NCBI GenBank assembly: GCA_026184295.1
Contig: JAHCJK010000034.1
Coordinates: forward strand, 1 to 38,461
Reading direction: 5' to 3'
DNA from: Planctomycetota bacterium
Lineage (GTDB): Bacteria > Planctomycetota > SZUA-567 > H5-PLA8
Length of the DNA: 38,461 nt
Position numbers and translations under genes: made by a program. The notes under the pieces were generated by a model. It had not been told where the DNA came from and made no database searches. It saw nothing but the letters and a program-made list of their open reading frames with translations. Of this stretch, positions 16,187-22,568 are shown piece after piece. Numbering within the stretch: the stretch's first letter is position 1; each line of letters opens with the position of its first letter.

Positions 16187-16948
16187 TCAGGGTTTTTCGG
16201 CCAGCAGGACCATGCGCGGCGACTCGAAGGGCTCGAACGCGCGGCCGTCGTAGCCGCCGGTGAAATCGGCCACCTTCAGGCCCGCGTTGCCCGCCATGCG
16301 CAGCAGGTCGGCGGGGCGGTAGGCGCGCACGCGAAAAGCCGGCAGGCTTCGCGCGCGCCCGTCGTCGAAGCGGACCTCGCGCTTGTTCACGATCTGATCC
16401 GTCTTCCAGTCGTAGGCGACATCCTCGAGCACCAGGCAGCCCTCGCCCCGAAACCAGCTCTTCGGGCGCATGTTCTGCAGCACCCACAGGTGGTTCACCA
16501 GTTCCACGAGCACCCGCCCGCCGGGCTTCACGGCCCGCGCGAGTTCGCAAAGCGACTGCTGGTTGTCCGCGTCGGCATCGAAGAAGCCGAAGCTGGTGAA
16601 CGCGCTGAACGCGGCATCGAAGCGGCCGGCCAGAGCGTCCGGAAGCGCGCGGATGTCGGCCTCGTGGAACTCGGCCTTCAGGCCTTCCCGCGCGGCGCGC
16701 TCGCGCGCGTGCTTCAGAAACGGCTGCGAACGGTCCACGCCCTCGGCCAGGAACCCCGCCCGCGCCAGCACCAGCGTGTGCCGCCCAAAGCCGCAGGGGC
16801 AATCGAGCACCCGGTCGCCCGCGCGCAGATCGGCCGCGCGCACGATCTCCCACGCCTCGCGCTCGGCCCGCTGCGGATCGCGCGTGGCCGCGTAGATGGC
16901 CAGGTAGTCGTCGTCGAAGGTCTCGCCGAACCAGTCTTGAGGTTGCAT
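16187..16948 (-). CDS. Class I SAM-dependent methyltransferase
   Basis: This 253-residue protein starts with WFGETFDDDYLAIYA, a lead-in common to one group of small-molecule methyltransferases. SAM motif I is VLDCPCGFGRHTLVLA at 47-62, followed by the acidic residue in GVDRS and motif IV FDAAFSAFTSFGFF. KPGGRVLVELVN marks the post-motif strand. The CPCGFGRH variant of motif I is characteristic of YcgJ/Cfa-like families. The substrate is unknown. The gene has no clear Shine-Dalgarno: the 40 bases before the ATG at 16948 are largely the arm of the inverted-repeat element. It is convergent with the EboB-like gene. Confidence 0.85.
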   Translation of the reverse strand: MQPQDWFGETFDDDYLAIYAATRDPQRAEREAWEIVRAADLRAGDRVLDCPCGFGRHTLVLARAGFLAEGVDRSQPFLKHARERAAREGLKAEFHEADIRALPDALAGRFDAAFSAFTSFGFFDADADNQQSLCELARAVKPGGRVLVELVNHLWVLQNMRPKSWFRGEGCLVLEDVAYDWKTDQIVNKREVRFDDGRARSLPAFRVRAYRPADLLRMAGNAGLKVADFTGGYDGRAFEPFESPRMVLLAEKP

Positions 16949-16955
16949 GGGTCTA

Positions 16956-17342
16956 TTTCCACCGCGGAGACGCGGAGCGCGCGGAGAACATCCGGATCAC
17001 GGCTCCAGCCGGTCTCCGTACCGTTCTTCGAATTCCATCAAGGCTTCGGCCAGGTCCAGCGAATCCGGCTCGTTCCTGAGGTCCAGGCGGTCCTGGATTT
17101 CCTGCCATTCGGCCTCGCTGAGTTTTCCGCGTTCGACGCATCGAACTTGAGCGCCAAGGCCATAGCAGCACAGGCTCGCGTTGCAGGCCGGACAGGTCGC
17201 GGCGCTCAGCGGCGCGGAGAATTCCGTACGAAAGGACGTTCCGCAAACGGGACATCGCAGATCATGGCCGCCGGGCGAAGCGCTCGAGAGGGTGGCGGAT
17301 GCCATGCCGGTGCTCCGCGACCTCTGCGTTTCCGCGGTGAAA
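16956..17342. mobile_element. 387-bp inverted-repeat element enclosing a zinc-ribbon gene
   Basis: About 31 bases at 16956-16986 pair with 17312-17342 in inverted orientation (about 25 of 31 match). Both arms are made of CGCGGAG-type octamers. Between them lies exactly one gene (16997-17305), whose ends sit 10 and 7 bases inside the arms. The element fits precisely into the gap between the methyltransferase and cyclic-nucleotide-binding genes. No transposase is encoded and I see no clear target-site duplication, so a non-autonomous or MITE-like nature is inferred. Confidence 0.55.
16997..17305 (-). CDS. Small zinc-ribbon protein with acyl-carrier-like C-terminal segment
   Basis: This 102-residue protein has two CxxC pairs (C18/C21 in LRCPVCGTSF and C38/C41 in ATCPACNASL) forming a likely zinc ribbon, and two further cysteines at 46-47. 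The C-terminal third is acidic and helical. It contains DSLDLAEALMEFEERYG, which resembles the phosphopantetheine-attachment helix of acyl carrier proteins (DSLDxxELxMxxEExF), though the preceding ACP helix is not evident. I do not recognise the family. The start is supported by CGGAG 7 bases upstream, which belongs to the inverted-repeat arm. Coding appearance (balanced residues, paired Cys motifs) argues it is real. Confidence 0.6.
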   Translation of the reverse strand: MASATLSSASPGGHDLRCPVCGTSFRTEFSAPLSAATCPACNASLCCYGLGAQVRCVERGKLSEAEWQEIQDRLDLRNEPDSLDLAEALMEFEERYGDRLEP

Positions 17343-17347
17343 ATGGA

Positions 17348-17734
17348 TTACTTCGAACGCATGATCTTGGTTTGGCGGATGTCCATGTTCTTGAGGCGTC
17401 CGGCGAGGATCTTCATCACTTCCAGGGCGAAGTCGGGCGTCTGCTGCACGAGGAAGCGGAACTTCTCGCGGTCGATCGGGACGAGCTGGCATTCGACGAC
17501 CGCCTTGGCGGTGGCGGTGCGCTTGTCCTCGGAGATCAGGCTCATCTCGCCCAGAATCCCGCCGGGCGCGACAGTCTCCAGGACGGTGCCGCCGGCCGAG
17601 AGTTCCACCTGGCCGGCCTTGACGACGAACATCTCGTGGCCGTCCTGGCCCTCGACGAAGACTTCCTCGCCGGGCTTGAAGGTCCGGAACTCGTCCGAAT
17701 GCTTGAAAAAGTTGAGCGGGTTCTTCTTCGACAA
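17348..17734 (-). CDS. Stand-alone cyclic nucleotide-binding domain protein
   Basis: This is a 128-residue Crp-type beta-roll without a DNA-binding helix-turn-helix. The phosphate-binding cassette is GILGEMSLISEDKRTATAKA, including the key Glu and Arg. FKPGEEVFVEGQDGHEMFVVKAG marks the first strands. It probably senses cAMP or cGMP and acts on a partner protein. I place the start at a TTG (17734) with GGAGG 6 bases upstream. An in-frame ATG at 17764 abuts the predicted -10 box and would lie upstream of the transcription start. It is preceded by its own promoter, downstream of the ROK gene. Confidence 0.82.
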   Translation of the reverse strand: MSKKNPLNFFKHSDEFRTFKPGEEVFVEGQDGHEMFVVKAGQVELSAGGTVLETVAPGGILGEMSLISEDKRTATAKAVVECQLVPIDREKFRFLVQQTPDFALEVMKILAGRLKNMDIRQTKIMRSK

Positions 17735-17764
17735 GGCCGTTCCTCCGCGCGCCGCGTTGAGCAT

Positions 17765-17792
17765 ACTCTAGCGGGGACCGGGCGCAGAGCAA
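17765..17792 (-). promoter_or_regulatory. Predicted promoter of the cyclic nucleotide-binding gene
   Basis: On the minus strand TTGCTC (17792-17787), a 16-base spacer and TAGAGT (17770-17765) are found. Transcription would begin near 17758, leaving a ~24-base leader that contains the GGAGGA at 17746-17741. This fixes the TTG at 17734 as the likely start. Confidence 0.45.
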
Positions 17793-17807
17793 TACGCCGC
17801 CGGCCGC

Positions 17808-18770
17808 CTACAGCTTGCCGTCCAGCCGGTGCAGCGCCAGCCCCGCGGCGCCGATGATGCCGGCGTTGTCGCCCAGTTGCGCGAATTCCATGCGCAGGCG
17901 CTTGCCCGCGGGCGGCAGCGCGCGGCGGCGCAGTTCCTTGCGCAGCGGCGCCATGATCTTGTCGCCGGCGAACGCGAGCCCGCCGCCGACGACGCCCAGT
18001 TCGGGGTTGAAGGCGTTGGCGAGCGACGCGCAGGCGATGCCGAGGTGCCGGCCGATGCGTTCGAAGATGTCGCGCGCGGGCTGATCGCCCTTGTCGGCGC
18101 ATTCGTTGACGCACGCCCCGGTGATCTCGTCGGCCGGAATCCTGGCCAGCAGCGATTCGGGGTAGGTCACCGCCGCGTTCTGCGCGGCCTTGATGCAGGC
18201 CGTGGCGGAACAGAGCGCCTCGACGGAACCGGGGTTGTCGAAGACCTGCGTCGGCCCGTTGGGTTCGACGATCATGTGGCCCAGGTGCCCGGCGATGTCG
18301 TCCGGCCCCTTCCACACCTTGCCGCCGATGATCAGCCCGCCGCCGACGCCCGTGCCGAGCGTGAAGATGAACATCGTCTGCACGCCCTGCCCTACGCCTT
18401 TGACGTACTCGCCCCAGCACGCGCTGACCGCGTCGTTTTCGAGAAACGTCGGCCGGCCCAGCGCGTCGCCGAGCAGTTTGGCCAGGGGCACGTCCTTCCA
18501 GCCCAGGTTCGGGGTCTCGAAGATGACGCCCGTCTGCGAATTCAGCGGCCCCGGCGAACCGATGCCCACGCAGGCGATGTCGCCCAGCTTCTTGCCGAGT
18601 TGCCCCAGGGCTTCGTCGGCGATCTGCTTCATCTTCCCGACGGCCGCTTCGGGCGCGGGGCGCTTGCCCACTTCCGTTTTGGCGCGGGCGAGTATCTCGA
18701 ACTTTTCGTCCAGAATGCCGCAGCGGACGTTGGTGCCGCCGAGGTCGAACGCAAGAATGAGGCGCGACAT
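17808..18770 (-). CDS. ROK-family sugar kinase lacking the zinc-binding motif
   Basis: This 320-residue protein has the ROK ATP-phosphate motif FDLGGTNVR (8-16), the catalytic aspartate in LENDA (N112-D113) and the second phosphate loop TLGTGVGGG. It presumably phosphorylates glucose or a related hexose in the cytoplasm. Two deviations are clear. The usual ExGH is GHLGH (161-165), with His in place of Glu. The CxCGxxGCxE zinc signature that should follow is FDNPGSVEA, with no cysteine. ROK proteins without the cysteines exist, but activity and specificity cannot be assumed. There is no helix-turn-helix, so it is a kinase-type and not a repressor-type ROK. Confidence 0.85.
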   Translation of the reverse strand: MSRLILAFDLGGTNVRCGILDEKFEILARAKTEVGKRPAPEAAVGKMKQIADEALGQLGKKLGDIACVGIGSPGPLNSQTGVIFETPNLGWKDVPLAKLLGDALGRPTFLENDAVSACWGEYVKGVGQGVQTMFIFTLGTGVGGGLIIGGKVWKGPDDIAGHLGHMIVEPNGPTQVFDNPGSVEALCSATACIKAAQNAAVTYPESLLARIPADEITGACVNECADKGDQPARDIFERIGRHLGIACASLANAFNPELGVVGGGLAFAGDKIMAPLRKELRRRALPPAGKRLRMEFAQLGDNAGIIGAAGLALHRLDGKL

Positions 18771-18806
18771 GAGGGCTCTCCGGAGATCGGACGCGTAATG
18801 CGCAGG

Positions 18807-18826
18807 ACGTAAAACGTAAAACGTAA
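18807..18826. repeat. ACGTAAA heptamer tandem repeat
   Basis: Two perfect ACGTAAA units and a third partial unit lie in tandem ~40 bases upstream of the ROK start. It has the same 7-base period as the AGTGAAC repeat before acpS, with a different unit. Confidence 0.8.
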
Positions 18827-18877
18827 CGCCGCCCGCGCAACGCCAAGTCGCGGGACTTTCCTGGCGCTGGGTTCTCT

Positions 18878-19164
18878 ATTCTCACGCAAAGCCGCTAAGA
18901 CGCGAAGAACGACAACGGCACTAAAATCTTACTTCTCGTTTTCTAGTTTGCTGGTTCTCTGGTTTGCTGGTTCTCTGGTTTGCTGGTTCTCTGGTTTGCT
19001 GGTTCTCTGGCTTCCTGGTTATTTAGTTCCCGCCGTTCGTTGGTTCATTGGTTCGTTGGTTCTTGGTTCTTTGGTTTTTGGTTCTTTGGTTCTTGGTATC
19101 TTGCCGTTCTTGGTTCTTAGCAGTTCTTGTCAGTTCTTAGCGCCTTCGCGGCTTTGCGTGAGAA
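18878..19164. mobile_element. 287-bp MITE-like element with 30-bp terminal inverted repeats
   Basis: The first 30 bases (18878-18907) and the last 29-30 (19136-19164) are inverted copies with about 27 matches. The outer 18 bases are identical. The arms consist of octamers CGCAAAGC, CGCTAAGA and CGCGAAGA. The inside carries tandem 16-mers followed by degenerate TTGGTTC repeats. No transposase and no clear target duplication are present. Confidence 0.6.
18946..19009. repeat. Four perfect tandem copies of a 16-bp unit
   Basis: The unit GTTTGCTGGTTCTCTG occurs at 18946, 18962, 18978 and 18994 without mismatch. It then decays into TTGGTTC-type repeats to about 19135. Exact copies point to recent slippage or expansion. 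Confidence 0.92.
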
Positions 19165-19180
19165 TAAAAACCACAGCGCC

Positions 19181-20110
19181 TTACCCCTCGTAGCGTTCCC
19201 ACGCCGGCGAGGCGCAGGGGAAGAGACCGGGGTGCAGGATCTGCGCGAGCTGTTCCAGGCCGTCCACGACGCGCGGGCCGGAGCGCGAGAAGTACGCGTT
19301 GGCCTCGACGATGTACACGCGCTGGTTCTTGACGGCGGGCAGGTCGCGCCAGCCGGGGCGGGCGGTGAGCAGATGCATCTGCGCGCGCGCTTCGGCGCAG
19401 TTGTACCCGCAGGGCATGACGACGATGAATTCGGGCTTCGCGTCCAGCACCACCTGCCAATCGATGCGGCGCGAACGTTCGCCGACTTTTTCGAGCACGT
19501 CGCGGCCGCCGGCGAGTTCCACCATTTCGGGCACCCAGTGGCCGCCGGTAAAGATCGGGTCCGGCCATTCGATGCAGGCGACGCCCGGGCGCTGCGCGGC
19601 GCCGAGCGCGCGCGTGCGGCCGGCCACTTCGCCCACGCGTTCCTCGAGCTTCTCGACCAGGTCGCCGGAGGCGTCGATCGCGCCGGTGGCTTCGCCCACG
19701 CGGCGGATGTCGGCCAGGATGCCGGTCAGGTCGGTCGGGTCGAGCGAGAGGACGTTGGGGTTGAAGCCCTTGATCGAGCGCACCGCTTCCACGACCGAGA
19801 ACCGCGGCACGGCGCAGACGTCGCAGAGGCCCTGCGTGATGATCAGTTCCGGCCGGGTCTCTTCGAGCAGCCCCGGGCGGATGCGGTAAACGCCTTCGCC
19901 GCGCTGGAGCGTCTCGTTGATGCGCCGGTCGATCTCGCCCGGCGGCAGGTGCTTGCCCTCGGGCCCCAGGCAGCTTTCGATGACGATCGGTTTTTCGGTC
20001 TCGATGCCCGGCGGGTAATCGCATTCGTGCGTGATGCCGACAAGATCGTCCTTGAGGCCGAGCGAACAGACGATCTCGGTGGCGCTGGGCAGCAGGGAAA
20101 GAATGCGCAT
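19181..20110 (-). CDS. BtuF-like cobalamin/siderophore-binding protein without signal peptide
   Basis: This 309-residue protein has the two-lobed fold of cluster A ABC-transporter binding proteins: RILSLLPSATEIVCSLGL at the start, VGITHECDYP, and a second lobe with CIEWPDPIFTGGHWVPEM. These segments are typical of the BtuF/cobalamin-binding group. It begins directly with the first beta strand, and no signal peptide or lipobox is present, so it may act in the cytoplasm. No BtuC or BtuD gene is adjacent. It starts 18 bases after rdgB in the same direction. Ligand identity is inferred from the family only. Confidence 0.78.
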   Translation of the reverse strand: MRILSLLPSATEIVCSLGLKDDLVGITHECDYPPGIETEKPIVIESCLGPEGKHLPPGEIDRRINETLQRGEGVYRIRPGLLEETRPELIITQGLCDVCAVPRFSVVEAVRSIKGFNPNVLSLDPTDLTGILADIRRVGEATGAIDASGDLVEKLEERVGEVAGRTRALGAAQRPGVACIEWPDPIFTGGHWVPEMVELAGGRDVLEKVGERSRRIDWQVVLDAKPEFIVVMPCGYNCAEARAQMHLLTARPGWRDLPAVKNQRVYIVEANAYFSRSGPRVVDGLEQLAQILHPGLFPCASPAWERYEG

Positions 20111-20128
20111 GCGGTCCTCGCGTGAATC

Positions 20129-20752
20129 CTATTCGGAACGCTTCCATGCTTCGTCTTGCAGGCGCAGATTTTCAAGTTCCGCGCGCAGCAGCCGGACGGC
20201 CCGCGAACGGTGGCTGACCCCGTTCTTCTCGTCCAGCGTCAGTTCGGCGAAGGACTTGCCCAGGCCGTCCACGAGAAAGACCGGATCGTACCCGAAGCCC
20301 TGCCCGCCGCGCCGTTCCCGCAGGATGTGCCCGGCGCAGCCGGCGCGAAACGTCATCGGTTCCCGCCCCGGCCGGCAGAAGGCGATGACGCAGACGAAGC
20401 GCGCCGTGCGCTTCTCGTCCGGGACGCCCTGGAGTTCGCCCAGCAGTTTGCGGATGTTGTCGTCGAAGCTGCAACCCGGCCCGGCGTAGCGCGCCGCGTA
20501 GATGCCCGGACGCCCGTCCAGCGCATCCACTTCCAGCCCCGTGTCGTCGGCGATCGACCATTCGTTGGAAAGGCTCAGCGCCGCGCGCGCCTTGATGATC
20601 GCGTTCTCTTCCAGCGTGCTCCCGGTCTCGTCGGGATCGAACGGACCGTATTCGCCCGCCGCGCGCATGGACACGCCCAGCCCGTCCAGCAGCGGCGCGA
20701 TCTCTTGGGCCTTGTGCGTGTTGCCCGTTCCGAGCACCAGGATTCTGCTCAT
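20129..20752 (-). CDS. rdgB: RdgB/HAM1 family non-canonical purine NTP pyrophosphatase
   Basis: This 207-residue protein has all family landmarks: LGTGNTHKAQEI, ETGSTLEENAIIKARAA, ADDTGLEVDALDGRPGIYAARYAG, GFGYDPVFLV and the terminal SHRSRA. It hydrolyses XTP and dITP to monophosphates and keeps them out of nucleic acids. The start at 20752 has no convincing Shine-Dalgarno. A TATAGG box ends 12 bases before the ATG, so a very short leader is possible. Confidence 0.93.
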   Translation of the reverse strand: MSRILVLGTGNTHKAQEIAPLLDGLGVSMRAAGEYGPFDPDETGSTLEENAIIKARAALSLSNEWSIADDTGLEVDALDGRPGIYAARYAGPGCSFDDNIRKLLGELQGVPDEKRTARFVCVIAFCRPGREPMTFRAGCAGHILRERRGGQGFGYDPVFLVDGLGKSFAELTLDEKNGVSHRSRAVRLLRAELENLRLQDEAWKRSE

Positions 20753-20883
20753 GCCATGAGGGTACCTATAGCGCCCCCGCCTCGCCAGCGCATGCGCCGG
20801 CCGGAGGCTCGGATTCTTCAGAATTCCCGAAACCGCGCCGAACGGAGGCCGTCCAAGGAGTGGAACCCGAGGAAAGGAACCCC

Positions 20884-21372
20884 ATGCAGCCCACGGCCGC
20901 CGCTCCCCGCACCCGCTCGATCTCGCTTCCGGATGAGGACTTGCGCGTTTACGCGGCTCGCCCCCAGCGATCCGTCTGGGCCTCCTGCGCCCGCTTGGCC
21001 GCCGGTCTGGCGTTGGGCGTGGCGCTCGGCGCGGTCGCGTGGGAAGCCTACGCCGCGTCCGCGCAGACCCGGGAACCGGTCGCTCCGGTGGTTCCGGCCG
21101 CGCTTCCCGCGCGCACCGAACCCAACGCTCCCGTCACGCCGGTGGTCACCCATATCCCCGCCACGGCGGAAGCACCGGCCGCCGCGCCGCACGTGGATGC
21201 CATCCCGGTGCCGCAGGCCGTATCCGGTCCTCGCAACGGCATCGAATTCTGCCCGCCGGCCTCCGAGCAGGCGGTCTCCACGCGGCCCGCCACCGCGAGC
21301 ATCAAGTCGCAGCTCGTGCCGACCGGCAAGCCCAGTCCGGCGCCGGAACCCGAATTCAACGAAGATTTTTAA
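20884..21372 (+). CDS. Small single-pass membrane protein with Pro/Ala-rich tail
   Basis: From the ATG at 20884 this is 162 residues, with AAAGGA 6 bases upstream. The frame is open to a GTG at 20860, but that start has no ribosome site. Residues ~1-30 are polar (SLPDEDLRVYAARPQRS). Residues ~34-58 form one transmembrane helix (ARLAAGLALGVALGAVAWEAY). The remaining ~100 residues are Pro/Ala/Val-rich and disordered, probably outside the membrane. I do not recognise the family. The stop codon overlaps the convergent mnmA stop by a few bases. The coding frame is plausible but has no homology-type landmark. Confidence 0.55.
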   Translation: MQPTAAAPRTRSISLPDEDLRVYAARPQRSVWASCARLAAGLALGVALGAVAWEAYAASAQTREPVAPVVPAALPARTEPNAPVTPVVTHIPATAEAPAAAPHVDAIPVPQAVSGPRNGIEFCPPASEQAVSTRPATASIKSQLVPTGKPSPAPEPEFNEDF

Positions 21373-22514
21373 GCGCGAGCCGCAGCCGCGGGGCGTCCGG
21401 CCTTGAGCGCGCGCTCGATCCAGCCGCCGCCGAGGCAGACGTCGCCGTTGTAGAGCACCACCGCCTGCCCGGGCGAGACTGCCCGCACCGCATGGTCGAA
21501 GTGAATCTCCGCGCTGCCGTCGGACTTCGGGAGCAGCGTGCAGGGCACCGAGGCGCCGCGGTAGCGAATCTTGGCTTCCGCGCGCACGCCTTCGGGCGGC
21601 GCTTCGCCCGCGATCCAGTGCATCTCGCGTGCTTCCAGCGCGTGCTCCCACAGCGAGGCATCCGGCCCGAGGATCACCGCGTTGCGTTCCATGTCCAGCC
21701 GCACGACGTACAGCGCTTCGGTCCACGCGACCTTCAGGCCGCGCCGCTGGCCGACGGTGTAGCCCGCCAGCCCGTCGTGCCGGCCGATCTCGCGCCCGTC
21801 TTCGTACAGAATCGGTCCGGGCACGAACGACTGCGGGGCCTTGTCGCGCAGGAAGCGCCGGTGGTCGTTGTCCTTCACGAAACAGATTTCCTGGCTGTCG
21901 GGCTTGTCGGCAACGACGAGGCCCAGGTCGGCGGCCATCGCGCGCACTTCCTTCTTGGGCAGCTCGCCGACGGGAAAGCGCAGGTAGGTCAGTTCGTCCT
22001 GCGCGACAGGAAAGAGGAAGTAGCTCTGGTCGCGTTCGGGGTCGAGCCCCATGCGCAGGCGCCGGCGGCCGGTCGCGGGATCGGCGTCGATGCGCGCGTA
22101 ATGCCCCGTCGCCAGCGCCTCGCAGCCCAGTTCCTTCGCCTTCTGCACCAGGCCCTTGGACTTCACGCGCTCGTTGCAGCGCACGCACGGGCTGGGCGTG
22201 CGCCCGCGGCTGTATTCGTCGATGAACTGGTCGATGACCAGATGCGAGAAACTCTCCGCCATCTCCAGCACGTAATGCGGCATGCCCAGCGCGTGGGCCA
22301 CGTCCTTGGCGTCGAGCACGTCCTTGGGGCTGCAGCAGACGTCGCCGCGCGTCTTCGACATCAGTTCTTCTTCGCGCGCCTTGGCTTCGGCGCTGCCGTT
22401 GCTGCACGCCCACAGTTTCATCGTCAGCCCCAGGACCTCGTGGCCCTGGGCCTTCAATACGGCGGCGGCGACGGAACTGTCCACCCCGCCCGACATGGCG
22501 ACCGCGATGCGCAT
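21369..22514 (-). CDS. mnmA: tRNA-specific 2-thiouridylase
   Basis: This 381-residue enzyme adds sulfur to U34 of Lys, Glu and Gln tRNAs. The PP-loop AMSGGVDSSVAA is at the N-terminus. The catalytic cysteine pair is in PSPCVRCN and SQEICFV, and DQSYFLF and YTVGQRRGL are typical central motifs. A C-terminal beta-barrel with RYRGASVPC completes the protein. The N-terminal third has an insertion with CSNGS and CCSPKDVLDAK, seen in several MnmA subgroups. The ATG at 22514 has no Shine-Dalgarno. A GATAAT box ends 6 bases before it, so the mRNA may be leaderless. Confidence 0.94.
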   Translation of the reverse strand: MRIAVAMSGGVDSSVAAAVLKAQGHEVLGLTMKLWACSNGSAEAKAREEELMSKTRGDVCCSPKDVLDAKDVAHALGMPHYVLEMAESFSHLVIDQFIDEYSRGRTPSPCVRCNERVKSKGLVQKAKELGCEALATGHYARIDADPATGRRRLRMGLDPERDQSYFLFPVAQDELTYLRFPVGELPKKEVRAMAADLGLVVADKPDSQEICFVKDNDHRRFLRDKAPQSFVPGPILYEDGREIGRHDGLAGYTVGQRRGLKVAWTEALYVVRLDMERNAVILGPDASLWEHALEAREMHWIAGEAPPEGVRAEAKIRYRGASVPCTLLPKSDGSAEIHFDHAVRAVSPGQAVVLYNGDVCLGGGWIERALKAGRPAAAARA

Positions 22515-22520
22515 GGCGGC

Positions 22521-22548
22521 ATTATCTCACTATAAAGGATGCGGGCAA
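22521..22548 (-). promoter_or_regulatory. Predicted promoter of mnmA, leaderless geometry
   Basis: On the minus strand TTGCCC (22548-22543), a 16-base spacer and GATAAT (22526-22521) are followed by only 6 bases before the ATG. Normal -10 spacing would put the transcription start at or next to the A of the ATG. An overlapping TATAGT at 22532-22527 could serve as an alternative -10 and give a ~7-base leader. Confidence 0.5.
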
Positions 22549-22568
22549 CGACCTTCGCGCCGTTGGCG

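Larger units (their letters stand above)
18771..19180. other. 410-bp intergenic region filled with short repeats, no gene
   Basis: Between the ROK start and the BtuF-like stop I see no credible gene. The region holds ACGTAAA heptads, then a 287-bp inverted-repeat element whose interior is TGG/TTC-rich simple sequence. A plus-strand open frame here encodes only a monotonous LVLG-type hydrophobic string, an artefact of the repeat. The ROK promoter must lie within 18771-18880. Confidence 0.7.

Noticed and set aside
17735..17764. ATG at 17764 as start of the cyclic nucleotide-binding gene
   Set aside because: It directly abuts the predicted -10 box and would lie upstream of the transcription start. 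A TTG with GGAGG spacing of 6 follows.
18946..19009. CRISPR array
   Set aside because: The 16-base units are directly adjacent with no spacers.
18878..19164. A small regulatory RNA gene in the repeat-filled gap
   Set aside because: The region is simple-sequence and the arms belong to a repeat family. No promoter-terminator pair delimits an RNA.
18948..19193. A possible 81-residue hydrophobic peptide
   Set aside because: The LVLG/SLVF-type monotony comes directly from the 16-mer and TTGGTTC repeats, and no ribosome site precedes it.
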